DNA of 64,000 nt from Streptomyces sp. NBC_01551 (GTDB taxonomy: Bacteria; Actinomycetota; Actinomycetes; Streptomycetales; Streptomycetaceae). Below are positions 33,749 to 42,331 of this stretch, piece by piece; within the stretch, counting starts at the first letter, position 1, and every line of letters begins with the position of its first letter. The notes beneath the pieces were generated by a model. That model did no database searches. It was not told the origin of the DNA and was given only the letters and a program-made list of their open reading frames with translations. The translations under genes and the position numbers were made by a program. The stretch spans positions 2,695,001 to 2,759,000 of the forward strand of contig NZ_JAPEPX010000001.1 in NCBI RefSeq assembly GCF_026339935.1, written 5' to 3'.

Positions 33749-34969
33749 CTACGCCCCCGCCCACAGTCCCTCCTGGGTCAGCCCCAGGAGGTCGATGGCG
33801 TTGCCCCGGACGATGCGGTCGATCACGTCCGGGGGCAGGTGGCCCATCTGGGCCTCGCCCACCTCGCGGGATTTCGGCCACGTCGAGTCCGAGTGCGGGT
33901 AGTCCGTCTCGTAGAGGACGTTGCCGACGCCGATCGCGTCCAGGTTGCGCAGCCCGAAGGCGTCGTCGAAGAAGCAGCCGAAGACGTGCTCGGCGAAGAG
34001 TTCCGACGGCGGGCGCAGCACCTTGTCCGCGACGCCGCCCCAGCCGCGGTTCTCCTCCCAGACCACGTTCGCCCGCTCCAGGATGTACGGGATCCAGCCG
34101 ATCTGGCCCTCCGCGTACATGATCTTCAGGTTCGGGTAGCGCTCGAACTTGCCGCTCATCAGCCAGTCGACCATCGAGAAGCAGCAGTTGGCGAAGGTGA
34201 TGGTGGAGCCGACGGCCGGCGGGGCGTCCGCCGAGGTGGACGGCATGCGCGACGAGGAGCCGATGTGCATGGCGATGACCGTGCCGGTCTCGTCGCAGGC
34301 CTGTAGGAAGGGGTCCCACTCGTCCGTGTGGATCGAGGGCAGCCCCAGGTGCGGCGGGATCTCCGAGAAGGCGACCGCGCGCACGCCGCGCGCCGCGTTG
34401 CGGCGGACCTCGGCGGCGGCCAGCCGGGCGTCCCAGAGCGGGATCAGGGTGAGCGGGATCAGCCGCCCCGCCGCGTCGGGGCCGCACCACTCCTCCACCA
34501 TCCAGTCGTTGTAGGCGCGCACGCCGAGCAGTCCCAGCTCGCGGTCCCGGGCCTCGGTGAAGGTCTGGCCGCAAAAGCGCGGGAAGGTCGGGAAGCAGAG
34601 GGCCGACTGGACGTGGTTGACGTCCATGTCCGCGAGCCGCTCGGGAACCGAGAAGGACCCGGGGCGCATCTGCTCGTACGTGATGACCTCCAGCTTGATC
34701 TCGTCGCGGTCGTATCCCACCGCGGTGTCCAGCCGGGTGAGCGGCCGGTGCAGGTCTTCGTAGACCCACCAGTCGCCGATCGGTCCGTCGTCGCCCTTGG
34801 CCCCCATCACGGGGGCGAACTTGCCGCCGAGGAAGGTCATTTCCTTCAAGGGGGCGCGGACGACGCGCGGGCCGGTGTCCCGGTACTTGGACGGGAGCCG
34901 GTCCCGCCAGACGTGGGGGGGCTCAACCGTGTGGTCGTCCACCGAGATGATCTTCGGGAAGGTCTCCAT
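33749..34969 (-). CDS. Amidohydrolase-2 family protein
   Basis: A 406-residue TIM-barrel amidohydrolase of the ACMSD-like (amidohydrolase 2) group. The metal motif is altered: DDHTVEPP near the N terminus takes the place of HxH. Later blocks are IAMHIGSSSRMP, NLKIMYAEGQIGWIP and the catalytic YETDYPHSDSTWP. These proteins decarboxylate or hydrolyse ring-derived acids, and many actinobacterial copies lie in steroid- or aromatic-degradation loci. ATG at 34969 is favoured because TACCGT (complement of 34977-34982) ends seven bases before it. A perfect CTGACG palindrome is next upstream. The gene is divergent from afsR. Confidence 0.83.
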   Translation of the reverse strand: METFPKIISVDDHTVEPPHVWRDRLPSKYRDTGPRVVRAPLKEMTFLGGKFAPVMGAKGDDGPIGDWWVYEDLHRPLTRLDTAVGYDRDEIKLEVITYEQMRPGSFSVPERLADMDVNHVQSALCFPTFPRFCGQTFTEARDRELGLLGVRAYNDWMVEEWCGPDAAGRLIPLTLIPLWDARLAAAEVRRNAARGVRAVAFSEIPPHLGLPSIHTDEWDPFLQACDETGTVIAMHIGSSSRMPSTSADAPPAVGSTITFANCCFSMVDWLMSGKFERYPNLKIMYAEGQIGWIPYILERANVVWEENRGWGGVADKVLRPPSELFAEHVFGCFFDDAFGLRNLDAIGVGNVLYETDYPHSDSTWPKSREVGEAQMGHLPPDVIDRIVRGNAIDLLGLTQEGLWAGA

Positions 34970-34990
34970 GTGGTCCACGGTAGCGTTGAT

Positions 34991-35005
34991 CTGACGAACC
35001 GTCAG
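34991..35005. promoter_or_regulatory. CTGACG-N3-CGTCAG operator, site 5
   Basis: Perfect arms, CTGACGAACCGTCAG, eight bases upstream of the -10-like TACCGT of the amidohydrolase gene, where a bound repressor would block the -35/spacer region. It also lies 96 bases upstream of afsR on the other strand. Confidence 0.75.
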
Positions 35006-35101
35006 CTACTTGGGAACGGATCGCTCCGCCACGGGCTGACGTGTACGCGCAAGACAGGGCAGACTGACCCTTACACCGACGGAAGGCAGGGGGGATCACA
35101 G

Positions 35102-38095
35102 ATGGACGGCATACCGGCCATCCCGCACCAGCGGAACCACCCCGAGACAGCCCCCCGGGCAGCACGCGCAGACACCCCCGGACAGTTCACCGAACCGGCT
35201 CCCGGCGGCGCCCGGTTCGCCGTCCTCGGCCCCATCCGCGCCTGGCGCGGCCGTGAGGCGCTGCCCTCCGGCAGCCCCCAGCAGCGCGCCCTGCTCGCCG
35301 TGCTGCTGCTCCGCAACGGCCGTACCGCCACCGCGCCCGAGCTCATCGACGCGATCTGGGGCGAGGACCCGCCCCAGCAGGCCCTCGCCACCATCCGCAC
35401 CTACGCCTCCCGCCTGCGCAAGGTCCTCGACCCCGGGCTGCTCGTCAGCGAGTCCGGCGGATACGCCATCCGGCTGCGCCACATGGAGGCCCTCGACCTC
35501 GGCGTGGCCCGCGCCCTGGCCGCCGACGCCGAGAAGGCCCGCGCCGGCGGGGACCGCACCCTCGCCCGTACGCTGCTCGCCCGCACCCTCGACCTCTGGG
35601 ACGGCGAACCCCTCGCCGGAGTCCCCGGCCCGCACGCCGAGACCGAACGCACCCGTCTCGCCGAGTGGCGCGTCCAGCTGCTGGAGACCCGCCTGGACCT
35701 CGACCTGGAGGTCGGCCACCACGCCGAGGCCGTCTCCGAGCTCACCGCGCTGACCGCTGCTCACCCCCTGCGCGAACGGCTGCGCGAGCTGCTGATGCTC
35801 GCCCTCTACCGCAGCGGCCGCCAGGCCGAGGCCCTCGCCGTCTACGCCGACACCCGCCGGCTCCTCGCCGAGGAACTCGGCGTCGACCCGCGCCCCGAGC
35901 TCTCCGCCCTCCAGCAGCGCATCCTGCGCGCCGACGCCGAACTGGCCCGCGCCGAAGACCCCGCACCGGCCGCCGCCGCCGTCCACGTGAGGCCCGCCCA
36001 ATTGCCCGCCACCGTGCCGGACTTCACCGGCCGCACCCCCTTCGTCACCGAGCTCGGCCAGATCCTTTCGGGCGCCGAGGGCCAGGTCATGGCCGTCTCC
36101 GCGCTCGCGGGCATCGGCGGCGTCGGCAAGACCACCCTCGCCGTGCACGTCGCGCACGCCGCCCGCCCGCACTTCCCCGACGGCCAGCTCTACGTGGACC
36201 TCCAGGGCACCGAACCCCGCCCCGCCGAGCCCGAGGCCGTCCTCGGCTCCTTCCTGCGGGCCCTCGGCACCCCCGACACCGCGATCCCCGACTCCCCCGC
36301 CGAACGGGCCGCGCTCTACCGCTCCACCCTCGACGGCCGCCGCGTCCTGGTCCTGCTCGACAACGCCCGCGACGCCGCCCAGGTACGGCCGCTGCTGCCG
36401 GGCACCGCGGGCTGCGCCGCCCTCGTCACCAGCCGGGTCCGCATGTCGGGCCTCGCCGGGGCCCATCTCGTCGACCTCGACGTGATGAGCCCCGAGGAGG
36501 CCCTGCAGCTGTTCACCCGGATCGTGGGCGTCGAGCGCGTCGCCGCCGAACGCCAGGCCGCCCTCGACGTCGTCGGCGCCTGCGGGTTCCTGCCGCTCGC
36601 CATCCGCATCGCCGCCTCCCGGCTCGCCGCCCGCCGCACCTGGACCGTCTCGGTCCTGGCCGCCAAGCTCGCCGACGAACGCCGCCGCCTCGACGAGCTC
36701 CAGTCCGGCGACCTCGCCGTCAAAGCCACCTTCGAACTCGGCTACGGGCAGCTGGAGCCCGCCCAGCAGCGCGCGTTCCGCCTCCTCGGGCTCGCCGACG
36801 GACCCGACATCTCCCTCGCCGCCGCGGCCGCCGTCCTGGACCGGGCCGAGCACGACACCGAGGACCTCCTGGAGGCCCTCGTCGACTGCTCCCTCATCGA
36901 ATCCGCCGCACCCGGCCGCTACCGCTTCCACGACCTCGTACGCCTCTACGCGCGTGCCTGCGCCGAACGCGACGAACAGCCGCCCAGCGAGCGCGACACC
37001 GCCCTGTCCCGACTGCTGGACTTCTACCTCGCCACCGCCTCCCGCGTGTACGCCCTGGAGCGCCCCGGCGACCGTACGGTGGACCACCTGCCGCCCACCG
37101 ACCGCGCCGGGCTCGTCTTCACCGGCCGCCCCGCCGCCCTCGACTGGCTCTACGGCGAGGCCGACTGCCTCCTGGCCTGCGTCCAGCAGTCCGTGGGCCG
37201 GGGCCGGCTCGACCGGTCCGTCGGCCTGCTGATGGCCGCCAAGGACCTCGCCGAGTCCGGGGCCAGCTCCCGGATGTACGAGAACGCCGCCGTCATGGTC
37301 CGCGACGCCGCCCGCTCCCTGGGCAACGCCCGCGCCGAGGGCAGGGCCCGTACGACGCTGGCGCAGGCGCAGATCACCGCCGGCCGCTTCGACGCGGCCG
37401 TCACCGAGGCCACCACCGCCCTGGAGCTGGGACGGGTCGCCGACGACCCCTGGACCTGCGGCAACGCCCCCAACGAGCGGGGCATCATCGCGATCTACCG
37501 CAAGGAGCACGCCGCCGGCGAGGAGGCCCTGAGCCAGGCCCGGGACGCCTTCCGCGCCGACGGGAACCGCCCCGGCGAGGCCAGCGCCCTGTGCAACCTG
37601 TCGCGGATCCACCTCGCCCAGGACCGCACCGGCAGCGCCGTCGAGCTCGCCCGCCAGGGCATCGAGATCTACGCCGAACTCGGCCTGGAACTGCGGCTCG
37701 CCAACGGGCGCTACGCGCTGGGCCTGGCGCTGAGCCAGGCCGGCCGGTTCCCGGAGGCGCTGGCCCAGTTCACACAGGCGCTGGAGATCTTCCACGACAA
37801 CCGCCAGCCGCTGTGGGAGGGCGTGACACACTTCCGGCTGGCCGAGGTGCACCTGGCCGCCGGCCGGGCCACGCTCGCCGCCTCGCACGCCGAACAGGCC
37901 ATCGCGCTGCGCGGCATCGGCGGCGTCTGGAGGCGCGGCACCGTCCTGCAGGTCCTCGGCAAGGCGCTGACGGAGCTGGGGCAGCCGGACCGGGCGAGTG
38001 CCTGCTGGCGCGAGGCGCTGGCGATCTACGAGGGACTGGGGTCGCCGGAAGCGTCCGAGGTCAGGATGCTGCTGGCGCTCGCCGCCGCCTCCTGA
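35102..38095 (+). CDS. afsR: AfsR, SARP-type global regulator of secondary metabolism
   Basis: A 997-residue regulator matching AfsR in domain order and in sequence I recognise (the N-terminal LGPIRAWRGREAL region). A winged-helix DNA-binding domain (about residues 38-125) and BTAD (about 130-275) are followed by an NB-ARC ATPase with Walker A GIGGVGKTT (Lys343), then TPR repeats to the end. In S. coelicolor, AfsK phosphorylates AfsR on Ser/Thr; AfsR then binds the afsS promoter and recruits RNA polymerase. afsS follows directly here. The ATG has AGGGGGGA upstream. The gene is divergent from a CTGACG-controlled amidohydrolase. Confidence 0.95.
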   Translation: MDGIPAIPHQRNHPETAPRAARADTPGQFTEPAPGGARFAVLGPIRAWRGREALPSGSPQQRALLAVLLLRNGRTATAPELIDAIWGEDPPQQALATIRTYASRLRKVLDPGLLVSESGGYAIRLRHMEALDLGVARALAADAEKARAGGDRTLARTLLARTLDLWDGEPLAGVPGPHAETERTRLAEWRVQLLETRLDLDLEVGHHAEAVSELTALTAAHPLRERLRELLMLALYRSGRQAEALAVYADTRRLLAEELGVDPRPELSALQQRILRADAELARAEDPAPAAAAVHVRPAQLPATVPDFTGRTPFVTELGQILSGAEGQVMAVSALAGIGGVGKTTLAVHVAHAARPHFPDGQLYVDLQGTEPRPAEPEAVLGSFLRALGTPDTAIPDSPAERAALYRSTLDGRRVLVLLDNARDAAQVRPLLPGTAGCAALVTSRVRMSGLAGAHLVDLDVMSPEEALQLFTRIVGVERVAAERQAALDVVGACGFLPLAIRIAASRLAARRTWTVSVLAAKLADERRRLDELQSGDLAVKATFELGYGQLEPAQQRAFRLLGLADGPDISLAAAAAVLDRAEHDTEDLLEALVDCSLIESAAPGRYRFHDLVRLYARACAERDEQPPSERDTALSRLLDFYLATASRVYALERPGDRTVDHLPPTDRAGLVFTGRPAALDWLYGEADCLLACVQQSVGRGRLDRSVGLLMAAKDLAESGASSRMYENAAVMVRDAARSLGNARAEGRARTTLAQAQITAGRFDAAVTEATTALELGRVADDPWTCGNAPNERGIIAIYRKEHAAGEEALSQARDAFRADGNRPGEASALCNLSRIHLAQDRTGSAVELARQGIEIYAELGLELRLANGRYALGLALSQAGRFPEALAQFTQALEIFHDNRQPLWEGVTHFRLAEVHLAAGRATLAASHAEQAIALRGIGGVWRRGTVLQVLGKALTELGQPDRASACWREALAIYEGLGSPEASEVRMLLALAAAS

Positions 38096-38103
38096 ACGGA
38101 CGC

Positions 38104-38125
38104 GTTCATCATTCGTTTATCGCCG
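38104..38125 (+). promoter_or_regulatory. AfsR/PhoP-type direct repeat upstream of afsS
   Basis: Two 11-base direct repeats, GTTCATCATTC and GTTTATCGCCG, immediately after the afsR stop. Overlapping AfsR and PhoP (PHO-box) repeats of this kind are known in the S. coelicolor afsS promoter. A possible -10 is TAGTTG at 38138-38143. Confidence 0.65.
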
Positions 38126-38291
38126 GACGGCACTCTGTAGTTGTCGATCCGGCGGACACGGCGGGTGGACGGCTCGACAACAGGAGGGCACCTCCCAGGT
38201 GCCGAATCCGCGCAGATCCGTCCGGCGGCCCTCGGGGGAGTCGCCGGGCGGGTCCGCCGGACGACGAACCACATACGTTCAGGAGTGCGCC

Positions 38292-38519
38292 ATGACTGAT
38301 GCGATCACGCCACAGACGCCGAAGAAGCCGGTGAAGCCGCTCGACAGCCACGCCTCGGGTGCGGAAGCCGCCGCGGACATCCAGACGATGGACAGCCACG
38401 CCTCGGGCGAGCCGATCGACCGCCCGGTCCCGCCGGTGAAGCCGCAGGACAGCCACGCGTCCTCCGAGCCGGTGCAGAGCATGGACAGCCACGCCTCCAG
38501 CGAGCCGTTCAAGCCGTAA
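38292..38519 (+). CDS. afsS: AfsS, small sigma-like regulator with four DSHAS repeats
   Basis: A 75-residue protein. DSHAS occurs four times, at residues 18-22, 34-38, 53-57 and 65-69, each followed by Gly/Ser and an acidic residue. Tandem repeats with DSHA are the hallmark of AfsS (AfsR2), which raises actinorhodin and undecylprodigiosin output in S. coelicolor. The S. coelicolor protein, as I recall it, has 63 residues and three repeats, so this one is longer. How AfsS acts is not established. AGGAG lies nine bases before the ATG. It sits 196 bases downstream of afsR behind the direct repeats. Confidence 0.92.
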   Translation: MTDAITPQTPKKPVKPLDSHASGAEAAADIQTMDSHASGEPIDRPVPPVKPQDSHASSEPVQSMDSHASSEPFKP

Positions 38520-38638
38520 CCAGGACTGGCCGCGCGGCGACGGGGGTTCGGCCGCGCGGCCGACAGACCAACGGGGGAAGCGCCTCGGGTCCTACGGGGG
38601 GACCGACGGGATCTTGAGGCGACGGGGGAAGACGACGA

Positions 38639-38669
38639 CCGCGGTGGCCCGGAGGGGGAGCCACCGCGG
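38639..38669 (+). terminator. Terminator after afsS
   Basis: CCGCGGTGGC (38639-38648) and GCCACCGCGG (38660-38669) form a perfect 10-bp stem with an 11-base loop, extended outward by partly paired bases. It ends the afsS transcript before the methyltransferase promoter. Confidence 0.75.
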
Positions 38670-38703
38670 CCGTCGTATCCGCGTGTCCGGACACGGGAGC
38701 GCC

Positions 38704-38709
38704 TAGGCT
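38704..38709 (+). promoter_or_regulatory. Putative leaderless -10 of the methyltransferase gene
   Basis: TAGGCT ends six bases before the GTG at 38716. A perfect 12-bp palindrome, GTGTCCGGACAC (38683-38694), lies nine bases upstream, where a regulator could control it. Confidence 0.5.
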
Positions 38710-38715
38710 GAAGGG

Positions 38716-39438
38716 GTGTTCACCTCCCAGGGGCCCAGTGTCCGCGAGCTGGCCGTGCAGGCCCTCTCCTCCGTCGAGCGGGGCTACGACCTGCTCTCGC
38801 CCAAGTTCGACCAGACGCCCTTCCGCACCCCGGACCGGATCCTCGACGCCGTCGAGGAGACCCTGGCGCAGCGGGAGGGCTCCTTCGGCGCCGGGCTGGA
38901 CCTGTGCTGCGGCACCGGCGCCGGGCTGGGCATGCTGCGCCGGCTGTGCCGGGACCGGGTGACCGGGGTGGACGTCAGCGCCGGGATGCTGGCCGAGGCC
39001 GCGCGGGCGCACCCCGACGGGGTGGACTTCGTACGGGCCGACGCGCGGGCGCTGCCGCCCGCGCTGGCGGATTCGTACGACCTGGCGGTCAGCTTCGGGG
39101 CCTTCGGGCACTTCCTGCCGGCCGAGCGGCCCGCCCTCTTCGCCGGGGTCCACGCGGCGCTGCGCCCCGGCGGGCTGTTCGCGTTCCCGATCGGGGCGCC
39201 GATCCCGACGGGCTCCGGGCTGTGGTGGATGCTGACGGGCTTCGACGCGGCGATGCGGGTGCGCAACGCGGTGTGGCGGCCGCCGTTCGTCATGTACTAC
39301 CGGACGTTCCCGCTGAGCGGCGTCCGCGCCGACCTGCGCGCGGCCGGGTTCACGGTGGAGACAGCGCCGCTGGAGCACTTCGGGCGCCGGGAGGACGGCA
39401 GTCCGCACTGGCGGCTGGTCCTGGCCCGGCGCCCCTGA
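38716..39438 (+). CDS. Class I SAM-dependent methyltransferase
   Basis: A 240-residue methyltransferase. SAM-binding motif I is GLDLCCGTGAGLG (about residues 59-71), then VTGVDVSAGMLAEA (acidic end of strand two), FVRADARALPP and the post-I DLAVSFGAFGHF. The acceptor is unknown. The start is GTG, with a leaderless-type promoter and a palindrome upstream. It lies between afsS and a convergent acyl-CoA ligase gene, about 30 bases from its end. No CTGACG site is near it, so it probably does not belong to the catabolic group. Confidence 0.83.
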   Translation: MFTSQGPSVRELAVQALSSVERGYDLLSPKFDQTPFRTPDRILDAVEETLAQREGSFGAGLDLCCGTGAGLGMLRRLCRDRVTGVDVSAGMLAEAARAHPDGVDFVRADARALPPALADSYDLAVSFGAFGHFLPAERPALFAGVHAALRPGGLFAFPIGAPIPTGSGLWWMLTGFDAAMRVRNAVWRPPFVMYYRTFPLSGVRADLRAAGFTVETAPLEHFGRREDGSPHWRLVLARRP

Positions 39439-39469
39439 CCGCATCGGACGCTGCGGCGGCGAAGTCGGC

Positions 39470-41080
39470 TCAGCGCGAGCGGAGTTCCCGCTTCAGCACC
39501 TTGCCACTGGCGTTGCGCGGCAGCTCCCCGACGAACTCCACCTCGCGGGGAACCTTGTAGTTGGCCATCTCCCGGCGCGACCAGGCGATCAGGTCGTCGG
39601 CGGTGAGGGTGGCGCCGGGGCGCCGCACCGCGTACGCCTTGCCGACCTCGCCGAGCCGCGCGTCGGGGACGCCGACGACCGCGACGTCCGCGATGTCCGG
39701 GTGCAGGCCGAGGAGCTGCTCTATCTCGGCGGGGTAGGCGTTGAAGCCGCCGACGATGAACATGTCCTTGATCCGGTCGGTGATGCGCAGGTTGCCGTCC
39801 GCGTCGAGGACCCCGACGTCGCCGGTGCGCAGCCAGCCCTCGGGGGTGATGGCCTTCGCGGTCTCGTCCGGGTCCTCGAAGTAGCCCCGCATGACATGGT
39901 GGCCGCGCACCCACACCTCGCCCGCCTGCCCGGCCGGCAGTGCCCGGCCGTCGGTGTCCGCGACGATCACCTCGGTGTCGGGGACGGCCCGCCCGGAGGT
40001 CTCGGCGATGACCTCGGCCGAGTCGCCGCGCCGGCACATGGTGACGATGCCGCTGGCCTCGGACAGTCCGTACGCGGTGAGCACGGTGGCGATCCGCAGC
40101 TCGCCGCGCAGCCGTTCGACCAGGCGCAGCGGGACGACGGCCGCGCCGGTGACGACCAGGCGCAGCGCCGACAGGTCGTGGTGGTCGCGCTGCGGGTGGT
40201 CCAGGAGCGACTGGTGCAGGGTGGGCGGCCCGGGGAGTACGGAGATCCGCTCGGCGGCGACGTTGGCGAGGACGGTGTCCACGTTGAAGACGGGCTGCGG
40301 GACCATCGTCGCGCCGCGCGTCAGGCAGGCGATGATCCCGGCCTTGTAGCCGAAGGTGTGGAAGAAGGGGTTCACGATCAGGTAGCGGTCGCCCTCGCGC
40401 AGTCCGGCCAGCTCGCTCCACACGTCGTAGCAGCGCAGGGTCTGGGCGTGGGTGATGACGGCGCCCTTGGGGCTGCCGGTGGTGCCGGAGGTGAAGACGA
40501 TGTCGGAGGGGGCGTCGGGGCGGATCGCGTCGGCGCGCTCGCGGACGGCCCCGGCCGCCACGGCGTCCCCGCCGGCCAGGAAGTCCTTCCAGGTGCGGAA
40601 GGACTCCGGGGCGTCCTCGGCGAGGACGACGACCTGCTCCAGGTGTTCCAGCCCGGGCAGCGGCCCGGTGCCGGGGCCTTCGGCCGCGGCGCGGCGCAGG
40701 GAGGCGACGTAGGAGGTGCCGAGGAAGGTGCCGGTGACGAAGAGGAGCCTGGCGCGGCTGCGCTGGAGGACGTACGCGGCTTCGGCGCCCTTGAAACGGG
40801 TGTTGAGGGGGACGAGGACGGCGCCCGCGGAGACGGCGCCGAGGGCGCAGACGATCCACTCCAGGGTGTTGGGCGCCCAGACGGCGACCCGGTCGCCCGG
40901 CTCCACCCCGGCGGCCATGCAGGCGGCCGCGGCGCGCTCGACGCGCTCGCCGAGCTGGGCGTAGTCGATCCGGACGCGGCCGTCGACGACGGCCTCGCGG
41001 TCGGCGTACCGCAGCGCCGCCTCGCGCACCAGCCCCGCGATGCTGCCCCAGCGCAGATCGCCCCGCGCGTCTTCGGTCAT
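39470..41080 (-). CDS. Acyl-CoA synthetase (AMP-dependent, FadD3-like)
   Basis: A 536-residue ANL-superfamily ligase. The ATP-binding loop is IVFTSGTTGSPKGA, then TAYGLSEASG, GWLRTGDVGVLDADGN and the C-terminal catalytic lysine in NASGKVLKREL. It activates an acid with ATP and CoA in the first step of its breakdown. The overall pattern, FFHTFGYKAG and PGPPTLHQ, resembles FadD3 and related ligases for ring-derived acids such as HIP in steroid catabolism; substrate identity is inference. It is divergent from the Ltp-like gene with one CTGACG-type palindrome between. GGAGGGGAG precedes the ATG. Confidence 0.9.
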   Translation of the reverse strand: MTEDARGDLRWGSIAGLVREAALRYADREAVVDGRVRIDYAQLGERVERAAAACMAAGVEPGDRVAVWAPNTLEWIVCALGAVSAGAVLVPLNTRFKGAEAAYVLQRSRARLLFVTGTFLGTSYVASLRRAAAEGPGTGPLPGLEHLEQVVVLAEDAPESFRTWKDFLAGGDAVAAGAVRERADAIRPDAPSDIVFTSGTTGSPKGAVITHAQTLRCYDVWSELAGLREGDRYLIVNPFFHTFGYKAGIIACLTRGATMVPQPVFNVDTVLANVAAERISVLPGPPTLHQSLLDHPQRDHHDLSALRLVVTGAAVVPLRLVERLRGELRIATVLTAYGLSEASGIVTMCRRGDSAEVIAETSGRAVPDTEVIVADTDGRALPAGQAGEVWVRGHHVMRGYFEDPDETAKAITPEGWLRTGDVGVLDADGNLRITDRIKDMFIVGGFNAYPAEIEQLLGLHPDIADVAVVGVPDARLGEVGKAYAVRRPGATLTADDLIAWSRREMANYKVPREVEFVGELPRNASGKVLKRELRSR

Positions 41081-41099
41081 CGCACTCCCCTCCCAGTAG

Positions 41100-41114
41100 C
41101 TGACTATCCGTCAG
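41100..41114. promoter_or_regulatory. CTGACG-type operator, site 6 (one mismatch)
   Basis: CTGACTATCCGTCAG, 11 of 12 arm bases conserved, in the 86-base gap between the divergent ligase and thiolase-like genes. One bound repressor could control both promoters. Confidence 0.7.
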
Positions 41115-41166
41115 ATTAGCTGTAGCCTTCGCGGCTGTCAGTACTGGCGCAGCCCCGGAGGTGGCG

Positions 41167-42318
41167 ATGGCCATAACACTCAAGGACGCTACGGCGATAG
41201 TCGGGATCGGGCAGACGGCCTTTGCCAAACGGCTCCCGCAGTCCGAGAAGGAATTGGCGTGCCGTGCGATTCTGGCCGCCCTCGCGGACGCCGGCATCGC
41301 CCCCTCCGAGGTCGACGCCTTCGCCTCGTACACGATGGAGGAGACCGACGAGGTCGAGGTCGCCAAGGCCATCGGCGCCGGCGACGTCACCTTCTTCTCC
41401 AAGGTCGGCTACGGCGGCGGCGGCTCCTGCGCCACCGTCGGCCACCTCGCGGCCGCCGTCGCCACCGGGCAGGCGAGCGTGGGCGTCGCCTGGCGCTCCC
41501 GCAAACGCGGCTCGGGGCCGCGCCCCTGGAAGAACACCGCCGTACAGCTGCCCACCCCCGGCCAGTGGACCCGCCCGTTCGGGCTGCTGCGGCCGGCCGA
41601 CGAGATCGGCATGCTGGCCCGGCGCTACATGCACGAGTACGGGGCCACCCGCGAGCACCTGTTCAACGTCGCGATGGCCTGCCGCAACCGGGCCAACGAG
41701 AACCCGGCCGCGATGATGTACGAGCGACCGCTGACCCGCGAGATGTACATGACCGCCCGCATGATCAGCGAGCCGCTCTGCCTCTTCGACAACTGTCTGG
41801 AGACGGACGGGGCGCTGGCCTGCGTGATCGTCTCCGCCGAGCGGGCCCGGGACTGCCGGCAGAAGCCGGTGTACGTGCACTCCGTGGCCCAGGGGCTGCC
41901 CGCCCAGCACCACGGGATGGTCAACTACTGGAACGACGACCCGCTGTCCGGGCCGGCCTGGACCGCCGCCCGGCACCTGTGGAAGCAGGCCGACTTCGGG
42001 CCGCAGGACGTGGACGTGGCCCAGATCTACGACGCGTTCACCCCGCTGATCCCGCTGTCCCTGGAGGGCTACGGCTTCTGCGGGCGCGGCGAGGGCGCCG
42101 CGTTCACCGAGGGCGGGGCGCTGGAGATGGGCGGCCGGCTGCCCGTCAACACGGGCGGCGGCGGACTCAGCGAGGCCTACGTACACGGCTTCAACCTGAT
42201 CAACGAGGGCGTCAAGCAACTGCGCGGCATCTCCACCGCACAGGTGCCGGACGCCGCGACCTGCCTGGTGACGGCGGGCGAGGGCGTCCCGACGTCCGCG
42301 ATCCTGCTGCGAGCCTGA
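41167..42318 (+). CDS. Thiolase-like lipid-transfer protein (Ltp-type), steroid-aldolase-like
   Basis: A 383-residue thiolase-fold protein of the SCP-x/Ltp group. Typical segments are VGIGQTAFAKRLP, ARRYMHEYGATREHL, QIYDAFTPLIPLSLEGYGFC and PVNTGGGGLSEAYVHGFN. The thiolase nucleophilic Cys region reads SYGGGGSCATV-like but the canonical Cys is not at the expected place, as in Ltp2-type retro-aldolases. Ltp2 needs a DUF35 partner to cleave side chains in cholesterol breakdown; a DUF35 gene follows 13 bases later. It is the first gene of an operon with DUF35 and an enoyl-CoA hydratase. The ATG at 41167 follows GGAGG; a GTG at 41161 is inside that site. Confidence 0.85.
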   Translation: MAITLKDATAIVGIGQTAFAKRLPQSEKELACRAILAALADAGIAPSEVDAFASYTMEETDEVEVAKAIGAGDVTFFSKVGYGGGGSCATVGHLAAAVATGQASVGVAWRSRKRGSGPRPWKNTAVQLPTPGQWTRPFGLLRPADEIGMLARRYMHEYGATREHLFNVAMACRNRANENPAAMMYERPLTREMYMTARMISEPLCLFDNCLETDGALACVIVSAERARDCRQKPVYVHSVAQGLPAQHHGMVNYWNDDPLSGPAWTAARHLWKQADFGPQDVDVAQIYDAFTPLIPLSLEGYGFCGRGEGAAFTEGGALEMGGRLPVNTGGGGLSEAYVHGFNLINEGVKQLRGISTAQVPDAATCLVTAGEGVPTSAILLRA

Positions 42319-42331
42319 GGAGCGAGCGACG

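Noticed and set aside
35096..37888. A 930-codon frame on the minus strand across afsR
   Set aside because: afsR on the plus strand has clear domains and known neighbours; the antisense frame is a Gly/Val-rich shadow.
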